Assembly (NCBI GenBank): GCA_038212095.1 | Contig: JBBQUW010000007.1 | Coordinates: 62,001-126,000, forward strand | Length of the DNA: 64,000 bases | Direction of reading: 5' to 3' | Source of the DNA: JAICYJ01 sp038212095 | GTDB lineage: Bacteria > Actinomycetota > Thermoleophilia > Gaiellales > JAICJC01 | Shown: positions 8,601 to 17,923 of the stretch, piece by piece | Layout of the letters: each line of letters begins with the position of its first letter | How positions within the stretch are numbered: the stretch's first letter is position 1 | Made by a program: the position numbers and the translations under genes | Notes under the pieces: model-generated | What the model was told of the DNA's origin: nothing | Seen by the model: only the letters and a program-made list of their open reading frames with translations | The model's database searches: none

Positions 8601-9729
8601 CCCCCGTCGAGCAGCTGCTGGCCGATCTGGTGCGGGCGGACTCGACCAACCCCACCCTGCACTCCGGCGGCGCCGGCGAGGCGGCCGTGGCCCAACTCCT
8701 GGCCGCCCGTATGCGGGCCGCGGGGCTGGAGGTCGACGTCTGGGACGCCGCGCCCGGCCGGCCGAACGTGGTCGGCCGGTTGCCTGGTACGGGTGGTGGC
8801 CGTTCGCTGATGTTCTGCGGTCACACCGACGTCGTCGGCGGTGAGGTCGAGCAGTTCCACCCCCGCATCGAGGCGGGTCGCATGTACGGCCGCGGGACAA
8901 ACGATATGAAGGGCGGTATCGCCGCGGCGATGGTCGCGGTGGAACGGCTGGCAGACGGGCCACGGCTCGCCGGAGACGTGCTGATGGCGTGGGTGATCGA
9001 CGAGGAGTGGGCCAGCCTGGGAGCGGAGTCGCTGGTCACCCGGTATCGAGCTGACGGCGCGGTGCTGCCGGAGCAGACCGACCTGGACGTGGTGTTCGCC
9101 CACGGCGGGTTCGCCTGGTACGACGTGCGCAGTGCCGGCCGAGAAGCGGCCGGCGGCGACCCGGCGCAGGGAGTGGACGGCATCGCGCTGGCGGCGCCGA
9201 TCCTGGCCGGGATCGTGCAGCTCGACCGCGAGCTGGAGCGGCGGGCGACGGTGGAGTGGGGGCGGCCGAACGTGCACGCGTCGACCATCCGCGGCGGGCA
9301 GAACTACCCAAGCTACCCGGCGGAGTGCGTGATCGGCGTCGAGCGCTGCCTGATGCCCGGCGAGTCGCTGGCCGAGTCGCGCGCCGAGATGGATGCCTTG
9401 CTCGCGTTGGCCGGCCGCTCAGATGACCGGTTTCAGGGTGAGTACCGGACGGTGATCGAACGAGAGCCGGTGCTGCTCGACCGCGACGAGCCGGTGGTGG
9501 CGGGCTGCGTCGACGCGGCCGGCGCAGTGCTTGGTCACGATCCGGTTGTGCGAAGCGACTACGGCTGGATGGACTCCGGCGTGCTGGTCGAGGCCGGCGT
9601 GCCATGCGTGATCTTCGGGCCCACCGGTGAGGGCCTGCACACGGCGGAGGAGTGGGTCGATCTGCAGTCGCTCGAGCAATGCGTCGCCGTGTTCGAGCGG
9701 CTCGCGCGCCAGTTCTGCGGGCTGCACGC

Positions 9730-9733
<4 letters not shown>
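8597..9733 (+). CDS. M20-family metallopeptidase/deacylase (ArgE/DapE type)
   Basis: This is a 378-residue zinc amidohydrolase. Metal and catalytic residues are visible: His76 and Asp78 in FCGHTDVV, the bridging Asp103 in GRGTNDMKGG, the catalytic Glu pair in VIDEEW (136-137), and a C-terminal metal-binding His in GLHTAEEWV. Enzymes of this family cleave dipeptides or N-acylated amino acids. Fructosamine loci of other bacteria also carry M20-type enzymes, so trimming of glycated peptides or release of the alpha-modified amino acid is a reasonable role. The GTG start overlaps the lacI stop, and its own stop overlaps the next ATPase gene. Confidence 0.87.
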
Positions 9734-10745
<1,012 letters not shown>

Positions 10746-10749
<4 letters not shown>

Positions 10750-11762
10750 GCGAGCCGCTGTTGGAACTCACGGATGTCCGCAAGTACTTCCGCGCCGGCG
10801 GTGACGTGCTCGGGCGCGGCGGCGGCATGGTGCACGCTGTGGACGGCGTCAGCCTGGCGGTCAACCCCGGCGAGACGTTGGGCCTGGTGGGCGAATCGGG
10901 CTGTGGCAAGTCGACGCTGGGCCGCTGCATTGTGCGACTGCACGACCTCACGTCGGGCCGCGTGGTGTTCGACGGCCGCGACATCTCCTCGCTCAGCCGC
11001 CGCCAGATGCGGCCGCTGCGCAAGGAGTTGCAGATCGTATTCCAGGATCCGTACGCCTCGCTCAACCCGCGCAAGCGATTGGGCCAGATCGTGGGCGCGC
11101 CGCTGCGCGTCCACCGCACTGGCAACCGCGCCCAGGTGCGCGCGGCCGTGGAGGACCTGTTGCATCGGGTGGGCCTGAACCCGGAGCACATCAACCGTTT
11201 TCCGCACGAGTTCTCGGGTGGCCAGCGACAGCGGATCGGCGTCGCCCGCGCGCTGGCGCTGCGGCCCCGGCTGATCGTTTGTGACGAGCCGGTGTCGGCG
11301 CTCGACGTCTCGATCCAGGCTCAGGTGATCAACCTGTTCGACGACCTGCAGGACGAGCTCGGACTGACCTACGTGTTCATCGCCCACGACCTGGGCGTGG
11401 TGCGGCACGTGTCGGACCGGATCGCGGTCATGTACGTGGGCAAGATCGTTGAGCTGTCGCCGGCCCAGGAGCTGTACGACCGCCCCATCCACCCCTACAC
11501 CGAGGCTCTGCTCTCGGCGGTGCCGATCCCTGATGCCAAACGTTCAGCGGCCCGCGAGCGGATCGTGCTGCGCGGCGACGTGCCGAACCCCATCGCGCCG
11601 CCGACCGGCTGTCGGTTCCATCCGCGCTGCCGCCACGCGACCGAGATCTGCAGCCGCGAGGAGCCGCCGCTCGTGGATCACGGCGGCGGACACCTGGCGG
11701 CCTGCCATCATCCGTTGGCGGTTGCGGCGGGTGCGCCGGCCTCGATCGTGCCGGCGGGCTGA
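10746..11762 (+). CDS. ABC transporter ATP-binding protein, DppF/OppF type
   Basis: This is a 338-residue partner ATPase. Walker A is GESGCGKST, the Q-loop segment is IVFQDPYASLNP, the signature FSGGQRQRIG, Walker B LIVCDEPVSALD, and the switch His lies in FIAHDLG. The C-terminal OppF extension keeps the Cys motif RFHPRCRHATEIC. The GTG start overlaps the previous stop. It is the last gene of the right arm; immediately after it comes the truncated cpaF fragment, so the catabolic locus ends here. Confidence 0.93.
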
Positions 11763-11785
11763 CAGGCAATACGCCGGTTCGGGGA

Positions 11786-11801
11786 TCGCGGGATACCGCG
11801 A
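11786..11801 (+). terminator. short hairpin after the ATPase gene
   Basis: A perfect 6-base stem (TCGCGG/CCGCGA) with a GATA loop lies 24 bases after the OppF-type stop. No T-run follows, so it is a weak candidate for a terminator or a junction scar. Confidence 0.3.
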
Positions 11802-11849
11802 ATCGCTGGTCGCGAGTCACCGTGGCCCACGACATGTTCGGGAACACTG

Positions 11850-12221
11850 GTGCGCAACGCCCTGCGCATGCGGCCGGATCGGATCGTGGTCGGCGAGGTG
11901 CGGGGGCCAGAGGCACTCGACATGCTGCAAGCGATGAACAGCGGCCACGACGGCTCGCTGGCGACGGTACACGCCAGCTCCCCGGCCGATGCGCTGCGCA
12001 GGATCGAGACGATGGTACTGATGGCGGGCCTGGAGTTGCCGCACGCGGCCGCTCGCGAACAGGTGGCGGCGGCGATCGATGTCGTGGTGCACGTGGCGCG
12101 GGATGCCGAGGGGCGGCGTTGGGTGCGGCGTCTGGATGGCCGCGACCGGGAGTCAGGACTCCTTGTCGAGCTCGACCAGACGTTGGTGCAGGCGCTTGCG
12201 AGGCAGCGATGCGGCACCTGA
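11850..12221 (+). pseudogene. CpaF/TadA-type pilus assembly ATPase, 5'-truncated remnant
   Basis: The frame encodes only the C-terminal third of a type II/IV secretion ATPase (VirB11/CpaF family). It begins in the conserved LVRNALRMRPDRIVVGEVRG segment (Walker-B region), then MLQAMNSGHDGSLATVHASSP with the His-box, then the C-terminal helices. The N-terminal domain and the Walker A loop are missing. The frame is open back to the ATPase stop at 11762, but residues before LVRNAL show no CpaF similarity. Without Walker A it cannot be an active ATPase. It is followed by tadB and tadC, so this is what remains of a tad operon. The break coincides with the end of the catabolic locus. Confidence 0.85.
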
Positions 12222-12776
12222 ACGGCTGGCGCGATCGCAGGCGGCGACGGGCATCGGGACGCCAGCTGCACCTCGCCCTGGGCGAGCTGTCTGCCCACGT
12301 CCGCGCCGGCCGCGCGCTGGCGCAGGCGGTGGGCGAGGTTGCCGGCGACATGCCCGAGCCGATCTGCGGATCGATGCGCGAAGCGGCGGAAGCGATCGCA
12401 GTGGGCACCTCGCCCGGTGAGGCGTTGGGGGCGCTGGCCGGCGGCGATGATGGTGCGCTGCTTGCGGCGGCGATCACCGTCCAGGCGCGCGCGGGAGGAG
12501 ACCTTGCGGCGCTGCTCGACGACTTGGCGGATGCCCTGGTCGAGCGCGAGGCCCAGCGGCGGCTGGCGGCCGGGATCACCGCTCAGGCCCGGGCCACGGC
12601 CCGCATGGTGGCCTGCATGCCGCTGGCCGCCCTGGCGGGGTTGTGGCTCCCTGGACGGCGGCGCGCTGCACGGGCTGCTGACAGCCCCACTGGGCTGGGC
12701 GGCGCTGACGGTATCGGCCGGGCTGACGCTGGTAGGCGTCGTATCGATCAGGCGGATCGCCGCCGCGGTGGCGTGA
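12209..12776 (+). pseudogene. TadB-like type II secretion F-domain protein, frameshifted
   Basis: The ATG at 12209 overlaps the cpaF end. The first ~145 codons encode a T2SSF-type domain (LALGELSAHVRAGRALAQAVGEVAG and later EREAQRRLAAGITAQARATARM), leading into a hydrophobic helix. Near 12645-12655 the natural frame shifts by one base in a C-run: the hydrophobic C-terminus (LHGLLTAPLGWAALTVSAG ... IRRIAAAVA) continues in another frame and stops at 12776, overlapping the next GTG. Read without correction, the first frame runs on into tadC and gives a false 475-residue tadB-tadC fusion. The cause is either a one-base sequencing error or true decay; the truncated cpaF upstream favours decay. Confidence 0.72.
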
Positions 12777-13636
12777 TCCGGCTGGCGCTGCTTGCGGCTG
12801 CGGTGGCGCTGGTGGAAGCCGCACGCCGGTCGTGGCGGCACGACCGAGTGTTGAACGGGCGCGCCGGCCGGGCGGGCACCGACCGGCTGGCGATGCTCGC
12901 AGGGCTTGGCCGAAGCTGCGGCCCGCTGGCAGCGATGCTTCCGGCACCTCCCCTCCAGCGTGACCACCTGCGCGAACGGGCGGGCGTGGCCGGAGTGCTG
13001 GACGACCGCGCGGTCCGCGAAGCGCGGCTGGGGGCGATGCTGCTAATGGGCGTCGTGGGCATCGCCGGGTGGTCCGTGATCGGCTCGTTCGCCGGAACGG
13101 TGCTGGCATCGGCCTGCGCCGGGTTCGGCTGGCTCTACCCCGACCTGTGGTTGCGCGCGGCGGCAGCTCGGCGTGCCGACCAGATCGAACGGCAGGCTCC
13201 GGTGGTGCTGGATCTGATCGCCGCGACGGTTGCGGCCGGGGTGTCACTCGATAACGCGCTGGTGGCCGCTGCGCAGGCCGGCGTGGGCCCGTTGCAGCTG
13301 GAGTTCCAGCGGGTCGCTGCGAACCTGGCGCTGGGACGGCGGCGTGGGGACGAGCTGCGCGACCTGGCGCAGAGAACCGGGTCGCCCTCTCTGACGCGGC
13401 TGGCAACGGCGCTTCGCGTCAGCGACCGGCTGGGCGTACCGTTGGCCGACGGTCTGCGCCGCCAGGCCGGTCGGGCGCGGGCTGAGCAGTCGCTGCGGGT
13501 GCAGGAGCGGGCGGCGACCGCAGCCCCGCGGATACTGCTGGTGGTGGTGCTGGTGCTGGTGCCGGCCTCGCTGCTTCCGGTGCTGGCCGCGTTGGCGCTG
13601 ACGGCGCTCGGCTCGGCCGGCGGTCTCGGCCTGTAG
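12773..13636 (+). CDS. TadC-like type II secretion F-domain protein
   Basis: This is 287 residues from a GTG that overlaps the frame-corrected tadB stop. It has an N-terminal hydrophobic helix, a central pair of helices (about 84-120), the cytoplasmic T2SSF domain with PVVLDLIAATVAAGVSLDNAL, and a C-terminal helix (ILLVVVLVLVPASLLPVLAAL). TadC forms the inner-membrane platform of Flp pili with TadB. The gene itself looks intact, but its partner genes are broken, so function is doubtful unless a second tad copy exists elsewhere. Confidence 0.8.
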   Translation: MIRLALLAAAVALVEAARRSWRHDRVLNGRAGRAGTDRLAMLAGLGRSCGPLAAMLPAPPLQRDHLRERAGVAGVLDDRAVREARLGAMLLMGVVGIAGWSVIGSFAGTVLASACAGFGWLYPDLWLRAAAARRADQIERQAPVVLDLIAATVAAGVSLDNALVAAAQAGVGPLQLEFQRVAANLALGRRRGDELRDLAQRTGSPSLTRLATALRVSDRLGVPLADGLRRQAGRARAEQSLRVQERAATAAPRILLVVVLVLVPASLLPVLAALALTALGSAGGLGL

Positions 13637-13720
13637 TCGCCTCGCCAGGCGGATTACTGTTGGCACTCTCGACACCGTTCGTGACCATCCTGCGAGATCT
13701 GCCGCCGTAGCGTGCACGGC

Positions 13721-13960
13721 ATGGAACGAGCTCAGGCGACGGTCGAGTACGCGGCGCTGGTGGCGGTCGCGTTGATCGCGGCCTGCCTGCTGGTGCGGTT
13801 CGAGACGCCGGCTCAGCGACTTGCCCGTGACGTTGCCGCGATGCTCGTCTCACACCAGCGCCGGCCGGCCGGGCGGCCGGCCCGCCATCCACATGCCGGC
13901 GGATACCACATCGTCCGCCCGCCGTGCACGTGCCCATGGGCCACCACCGATCCGCCGTGA
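13721..13960 (+). CDS. Flp pilin-like small membrane protein
   Basis: This is a 79-residue protein with an N-terminal QATVEYAALVAVALIAACLLV segment. That matches the Flp/Fap pilin pattern: a short leader, Glu at +5 next to Tyr, and one hydrophobic helix. The rest is low-complexity and Pro/Arg/His-rich and may not be conserved. An in-frame GTG three codons upstream is an alternative start. Its position after tadC fits the pilin or pseudopilin of the tad locus. I see no clear ribosome site. Confidence 0.6.
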   Translation: MERAQATVEYAALVAVALIAACLLVRFETPAQRLARDVAAMLVSHQRRPAGRPARHPHAGGYHIVRPPCTCPWATTDPP

Positions 13961-13974
13961 GCCCGTTCGGCTGC

Positions 13975-14001
13975 TCAATTCCAGCCCGGCGCGGACGATA
14001 G
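13975..14001 (+). promoter_or_regulatory. possible sigma-28-type promoter before the PAS-GGDEF gene
   Basis: TCAA, 15 bases, then GACGATAG (6 of 8 to GCCGATAA) matches the FliA/WhiG pattern loosely. It is weaker than the three sites in the glycan cluster and lies 37 bases before the ATG. Confidence 0.35.
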
Positions 14002-14037
14002 AGGGAGGCACGCGCCGGTGTCGGCGCCGACCGTCCG

Positions 14038-16515
14038 ATGTCCGTCCCGAAGCCCTCTCCCCAGCCGGTCCGACGTCGCATCCGTGCGACGGCGATGACG
14101 CGCGTGGTCGTTGCAGGCGTTGCGGCGTTCGACATCGCGGCACACCCTTTCGCAGGTGTTCATGGCGTGGCCGTCGGCGGCCTGGCGGCGATTCTGTTGG
14201 CGGCATCCGCAGCCCAGTTCGCGCGTCCCCACGCGATCCGACTGGCGCGGGGAGTGGCCCAGATCGACCTGATTATTGCCGCCGCGCTTCTCTGGACGCT
14301 CGACCACGACTTTCACCGGCATGTGTTCTGGGTCGCCGTCATGGCGCTGGCGGAGGTAGCGGCTGTGCTCGGCCGCCGCTGGATGCTCCCGGCGCTGGCC
14401 GTGATCCTGTCGTCGTACCTGCTGCTCGAGGCCGCCCGGCCCGGCCGCGATGTGCTGATGGCATCGGCACGCGTGGGCGTAGCGACCGTCTTCACCGTCG
14501 TTGCCTACGTCGTGCTGCGCCGCCTCGGCGGGCGGGACGAACGGCTGCGACGCGTGCAGGCCGACGTGGTCGAGGCACGGCGAGCGGCCGACGAGATCCG
14601 CGCCAGCGAGCAGCGGCACCGCGCCATGGTCGAGGAGGTACCGGTCGTCAGCTATCGCGTGGATGCCGTCACCCGGCGTCTCGACTACGTCTCGCCGCAG
14701 CTCGAGGCCGTGTTCGGCCACGCGGTCGAGCGTTGGCTCGAGGCCGGCCTGTGGCAGGAGTGGGTGCACCCGGACGACCGTGTCCGCGTCGCGGGTGCGT
14801 GGTCCGCTCGCGCCGGAGATCCCTCGCCGTCAACGCTCGAGTACCGGCTGATCACCGGCCAACACCGCATCGTCTGGGTTGTCGACCGCGACCAGGCGGT
14901 CTGCGACGATGCTGGGCGCGTCGTGGCGCGGCACGGCGTGCTGGTGGACATCACGGAGCGGCGAGCGGCCGAGGCCGCCACACGTCGCAGTGAGCAGAAC
15001 TTCCGTTTGCTGGCCGAGCACGCGCCGATCGGCATCTTCCGGGTCGATCCGGCCGGCCGGCACCGGTACGCGAACGACTGCGCGTGCGCGATTGCCGGCA
15101 CCAGTACCGAGCAGCTGCGCCAACAAGGCTGGTTCCCGTCGATTCACGACGATGACCGCGTGCGCGTGCTGGCTGCGTGGGAACGGGCCGGCTCTGGCAT
15201 CGAACCGATTGAGATGGCGTATCGCTTCCAGCGTCCGGACGGTGAGGTGCGGTGGGTGGAGACGCTGGCGGTGCCGTTGCTGGACGGCGACGGCAGCCTG
15301 ATCGGATATCAGGGGACGATCAGCGACATCACCGAACGGCATGCCGCGGAGGAGGCGCTGCGCGCCAGCGAGCAGCGCTATCGGCTGCTGGCCGATCGCG
15401 CTCCAGTCGGCATTTTCGAGGTCGATCCGACACGCGGCGCGCGGTACGCCAATCCGCGTAATCTGGAGATCGCCGGAATGAGCGAGGAGCGGTTCCGGCA
15501 GGATGGCCTGCTGCCGCACATCCATCCCGACGACCGCGGGGCCGTCCTCGGGGAGTGGACGCGGACGGCCGATTCGGACGAGGGATTCGACTTGCAGTGC
15601 CGGCTGATGCACCCCGATGGCGGTTTGCGCTGGGTACGGCTGAACGCGGCCGGGCTACCCGATCAGGGCGGCTACCTGGGCGTGATGATCGACGTCACCG
15701 AGGAGCATCGGGCTGGAGAGGCGTTGCGCTCGTCCGAGCAGCGGCTGCGCGACGTGTTCGACACCGTCGACCTGCTGGCGACGATCACGACGGTGGACGG
15801 GAAGATCGCCTACATCAACGAGGCGCTGGCGGCCAGCGTCGGCCGTACCGCCGAGGAGCTGGTCGGACACGACTGGATCGAGACGTTGAGCGCCGACGCT
15901 GACGCTTCGGTGGTCGAGTACTTCTATAGCGAGCTGCGGGCGGGGCGGATCGTTCGGCACGACGAGAACTCGATCGAGACCGACGATGGCCGGGTGCGGC
16001 TGATCGCCTGGAGCAATACGATCCTATGCAACAGCGACGGAAGCGTGTTCGGCGCCGCCAGCATTGGCGAGGACGTGACCGAGCAGCGCGCTGCAGCGGC
16101 CGCGCTTCGCGATAGCGAGGAGCGTTTTCGCACGTTGTCGGAGCTGGCGCCGGTCGGTATCTTCCGCACTGATTCCGTTGGCGGCTTGGTGTACGTGAAC
16201 GAGCACTGGTCGCAGATCACGGGGCTGCCACTCGAGCAGGCGGCCGGGCGGGAGTGGACGATCGCACTGCATCCTGACGACCTCACAGGCGTTTCCGCCG
16301 AGTGGACACGGGCAGCGGCCGCCGGCGAGCGGTTCTCGATGGAGCGTCGATTCCAGCATGCGGACGGCTCCGAGGTGTGGGTGCATGTGACAGCCGTCGC
16401 GCTGCGCGACCGCAGCGGTGCGATCGAGGGCTACCTGGGCACGACCGTTGACGTAACCCTCGGCTGGCCGGAGCGCGGGCGATCGTCGAGTCCGAGCGGC
16501 GGCTGCGGACGCTAA
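14038..16515 (+). CDS. membrane multi-PAS sensor, N-terminal part of a frameshifted diguanylate cyclase
   Basis: This is an 825-residue frame. The first ~165 residues hold about five or six hydrophobic helices. After a short linker come five PAS/PAC repeats, roughly 205-320, 325-445, 450-565, 570-690 and 695-810, each closing with a motif such as VDITERRAAEA or ISDITERHAAEE. The last PAC breaks after GTTVDVT: the next residues are junk, and the expected linker (RLAGARAIVESERRLRTL) continues in a different frame from about 16460. The protein and the frame at 16524 are therefore one signalling protein of about 1240 residues. The natural start is the ATG at 14038; a later ATG at 14095 is possible. 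Confidence 0.8.
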   Translation: MSVPKPSPQPVRRRIRATAMTRVVVAGVAAFDIAAHPFAGVHGVAVGGLAAILLAASAAQFARPHAIRLARGVAQIDLIIAAALLWTLDHDFHRHVFWVAVMALAEVAAVLGRRWMLPALAVILSSYLLLEAARPGRDVLMASARVGVATVFTVVAYVVLRRLGGRDERLRRVQADVVEARRAADEIRASEQRHRAMVEEVPVVSYRVDAVTRRLDYVSPQLEAVFGHAVERWLEAGLWQEWVHPDDRVRVAGAWSARAGDPSPSTLEYRLITGQHRIVWVVDRDQAVCDDAGRVVARHGVLVDITERRAAEAATRRSEQNFRLLAEHAPIGIFRVDPAGRHRYANDCACAIAGTSTEQLRQQGWFPSIHDDDRVRVLAAWERAGSGIEPIEMAYRFQRPDGEVRWVETLAVPLLDGDGSLIGYQGTISDITERHAAEEALRASEQRYRLLADRAPVGIFEVDPTRGARYANPRNLEIAGMSEERFRQDGLLPHIHPDDRGAVLGEWTRTADSDEGFDLQCRLMHPDGGLRWVRLNAAGLPDQGGYLGVMIDVTEEHRAGEALRSSEQRLRDVFDTVDLLATITTVDGKIAYINEALAASVGRTAEELVGHDWIETLSADADASVVEYFYSELRAGRIVRHDENSIETDDGRVRLIAWSNTILCNSDGSVFGAASIGEDVTEQRAAAAALRDSEERFRTLSELAPVGIFRTDSVGGLVYVNEHWSQITGLPLEQAAGREWTIALHPDDLTGVSAEWTRAAAAGERFSMERRFQHADGSEVWVHVTAVALRDRSGAIEGYLGTTVDVTLGWPERGRSSSPSGGCGR

Positions 16516-16523
16516 CCGAGAAC

Positions 16524-17753
16524 ATGGCGGACGTGATCTTCGTGTACGGCATGGATCGCCGGCTGCAGTACGTGACGCCGTCATTCGAGGAGCTGACGGG
16601 CTTCACTGTCGAGGAGCTGTACCAGCGCAACTTTGTCGATGACGTACACCCCGAGGACGCTGCCGGCATGCGCACGCTGTGGCGTGGGCTGTTTGACGGC
16701 GAGAGCTACTCCGGCGCGGAGTTTCGCATCATCAACCGTGACGGCACCGAGAAGTGGTGCTGGAGCGCCGGCAGTCCGATTCTCGACGAGAGCGGCGGCC
16801 AGATCGGCGTGCAGATCCGTGATGCCGACATCAGCGGCCTCAAGCGAGCCGAGCAGCGCCTGCGCGAGAGCGAGGAGAGGGCGCGCTCGATCATCGAGAC
16901 GACCAGCGACGCGTACCTGGCCGCCGACGAGCGGGGCGTCGTGCTGGAGTGGAACCGCGCGGCGGAGCGCCTCTTTGGCCATGGGCGAGAGGAGGCGCTG
17001 GGCTACTCGCTGGTCGACCTGGTCGCAGCGGGCCAGGCACGAGAGAAGCTGACCGAGGCGATCGGCCGGGGCCGAGCGGTGACGATCGAGCTGGCGGCAC
17101 GCCACCGCGACGCAGGCGAGTTCCCGGCCGAGCTGACGCTGTGGCAGGTCGACCTGGCCGGCGCGCGGACGTTGAACGTGTTCGCCCGCGACATCACCGA
17201 GCGCAGGCTTCGTGAGGAGCAGGTCACGTTCATGGCCTACCACGACAAGCTGACGGGGCTGCCGAATCGGGCGATGTTCGAGCAGCATCTGGAGCTGGTG
17301 CTGGTGCGCGCGCGGCACGACGGCAACGCCGCCGGTGTGCTCTACATGGACGTCGATCGCTTCAAGCTGGTGAACGACACGTTCGGACACGAGGCCGGCG
17401 ACGATCTGCTTCGCGAGGTCGCGGCGCGGCTGCGAAAGGCGGCCCGCTCGGGCGATCTGGTCGTGCGTCTGGGAGGCGACGAGTTCGTGCTGGTGCTGGG
17501 CGACCTGCCCGCCGCGCTCGCGGCGTCGGTGGCGGCCAACGTTGCCGCCCGCGTGCAGGAGGCGTTCGCAGCACCGTTCCAGCTTGCCGGGCAGCCCTTC
17601 CAGACGACCGCCAGCATCGGCGTCGCGCTGTTCCCGGACGATGCCATCGATGCAAAGAGCCTCGTCACCGCGGCGGACAGCGGCATGTACATCAGCAAGC
17701 GCGCCGGCCCCGGTCGCACCTCGTTCGCGCTCGGCAGTCGCCACGCCGCCTAG
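16524..17753 (+). CDS. PAS-GGDEF diguanylate cyclase, C-terminal part after a frameshift
   Basis: This part of 409 residues has two PAS domains (about 1-115 and 120-228) and a GGDEF domain (about 235-400). The catalytic motif is GGDEF at 317-321. An RxxD product-inhibition site (Arg308-Asp311) lies exactly five residues before it, so a c-di-GMP-forming, feedback-inhibited cyclase is expected. No EAL domain follows. The first PAS domain begins upstream of this ATG in the same frame (ESERRLRTLTEN), with no ribosome site at the ATG. This is why I treat it as the tail of the 14038 gene, not a separate gene. Confidence 0.85.
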   Translation: MADVIFVYGMDRRLQYVTPSFEELTGFTVEELYQRNFVDDVHPEDAAGMRTLWRGLFDGESYSGAEFRIINRDGTEKWCWSAGSPILDESGGQIGVQIRDADISGLKRAEQRLRESEERARSIIETTSDAYLAADERGVVLEWNRAAERLFGHGREEALGYSLVDLVAAGQAREKLTEAIGRGRAVTIELAARHRDAGEFPAELTLWQVDLAGARTLNVFARDITERRLREEQVTFMAYHDKLTGLPNRAMFEQHLELVLVRARHDGNAAGVLYMDVDRFKLVNDTFGHEAGDDLLREVAARLRKAARSGDLVVRLGGDEFVLVLGDLPAALAASVAANVAARVQEAFAAPFQLAGQPFQTTASIGVALFPDDAIDAKSLVTAADSGMYISKRAGPGRTSFALGSRHAA

Positions 17754-17828
17754 CCGCTCTGCTGCCCGCGCCGGCCCGTCCGACCGGCCGGTAGACTGTC
17801 GGCGACCGTTGACGACCGAGAGGACGCC

Positions 17829-17921
17829 GTGACCGACAGATCGACCTCCCGCTGGTGGGTGGTGCTCACAGTGACGACGCTCGTGCTGCTGCTCGCCCTG
17901 ATGGTCTACGTCAGCAAGTAA
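17829..17921 (+). CDS. 30-residue single-span membrane peptide
   Basis: A GTG preceded by a good ribosome site (GAGAGGA) opens a 30-codon frame ending in TAA. The product has a short charged N-terminus (TDRSTSR), two Trp, one hydrophobic helix of about 18 residues and a C-terminal YVSK. The stop is two bases before the most likely aldehyde dehydrogenase start, so the two are probably co-translated. I do not recognise a family. It could be a small membrane protein or a leader peptide; the clear ribosome site and signal-free TM design support translation. Confidence 0.6.
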   Translation: MTDRSTSRWWVVLTVTTLVLLLALMVYVSK

Positions 17922-17923
17922 CC

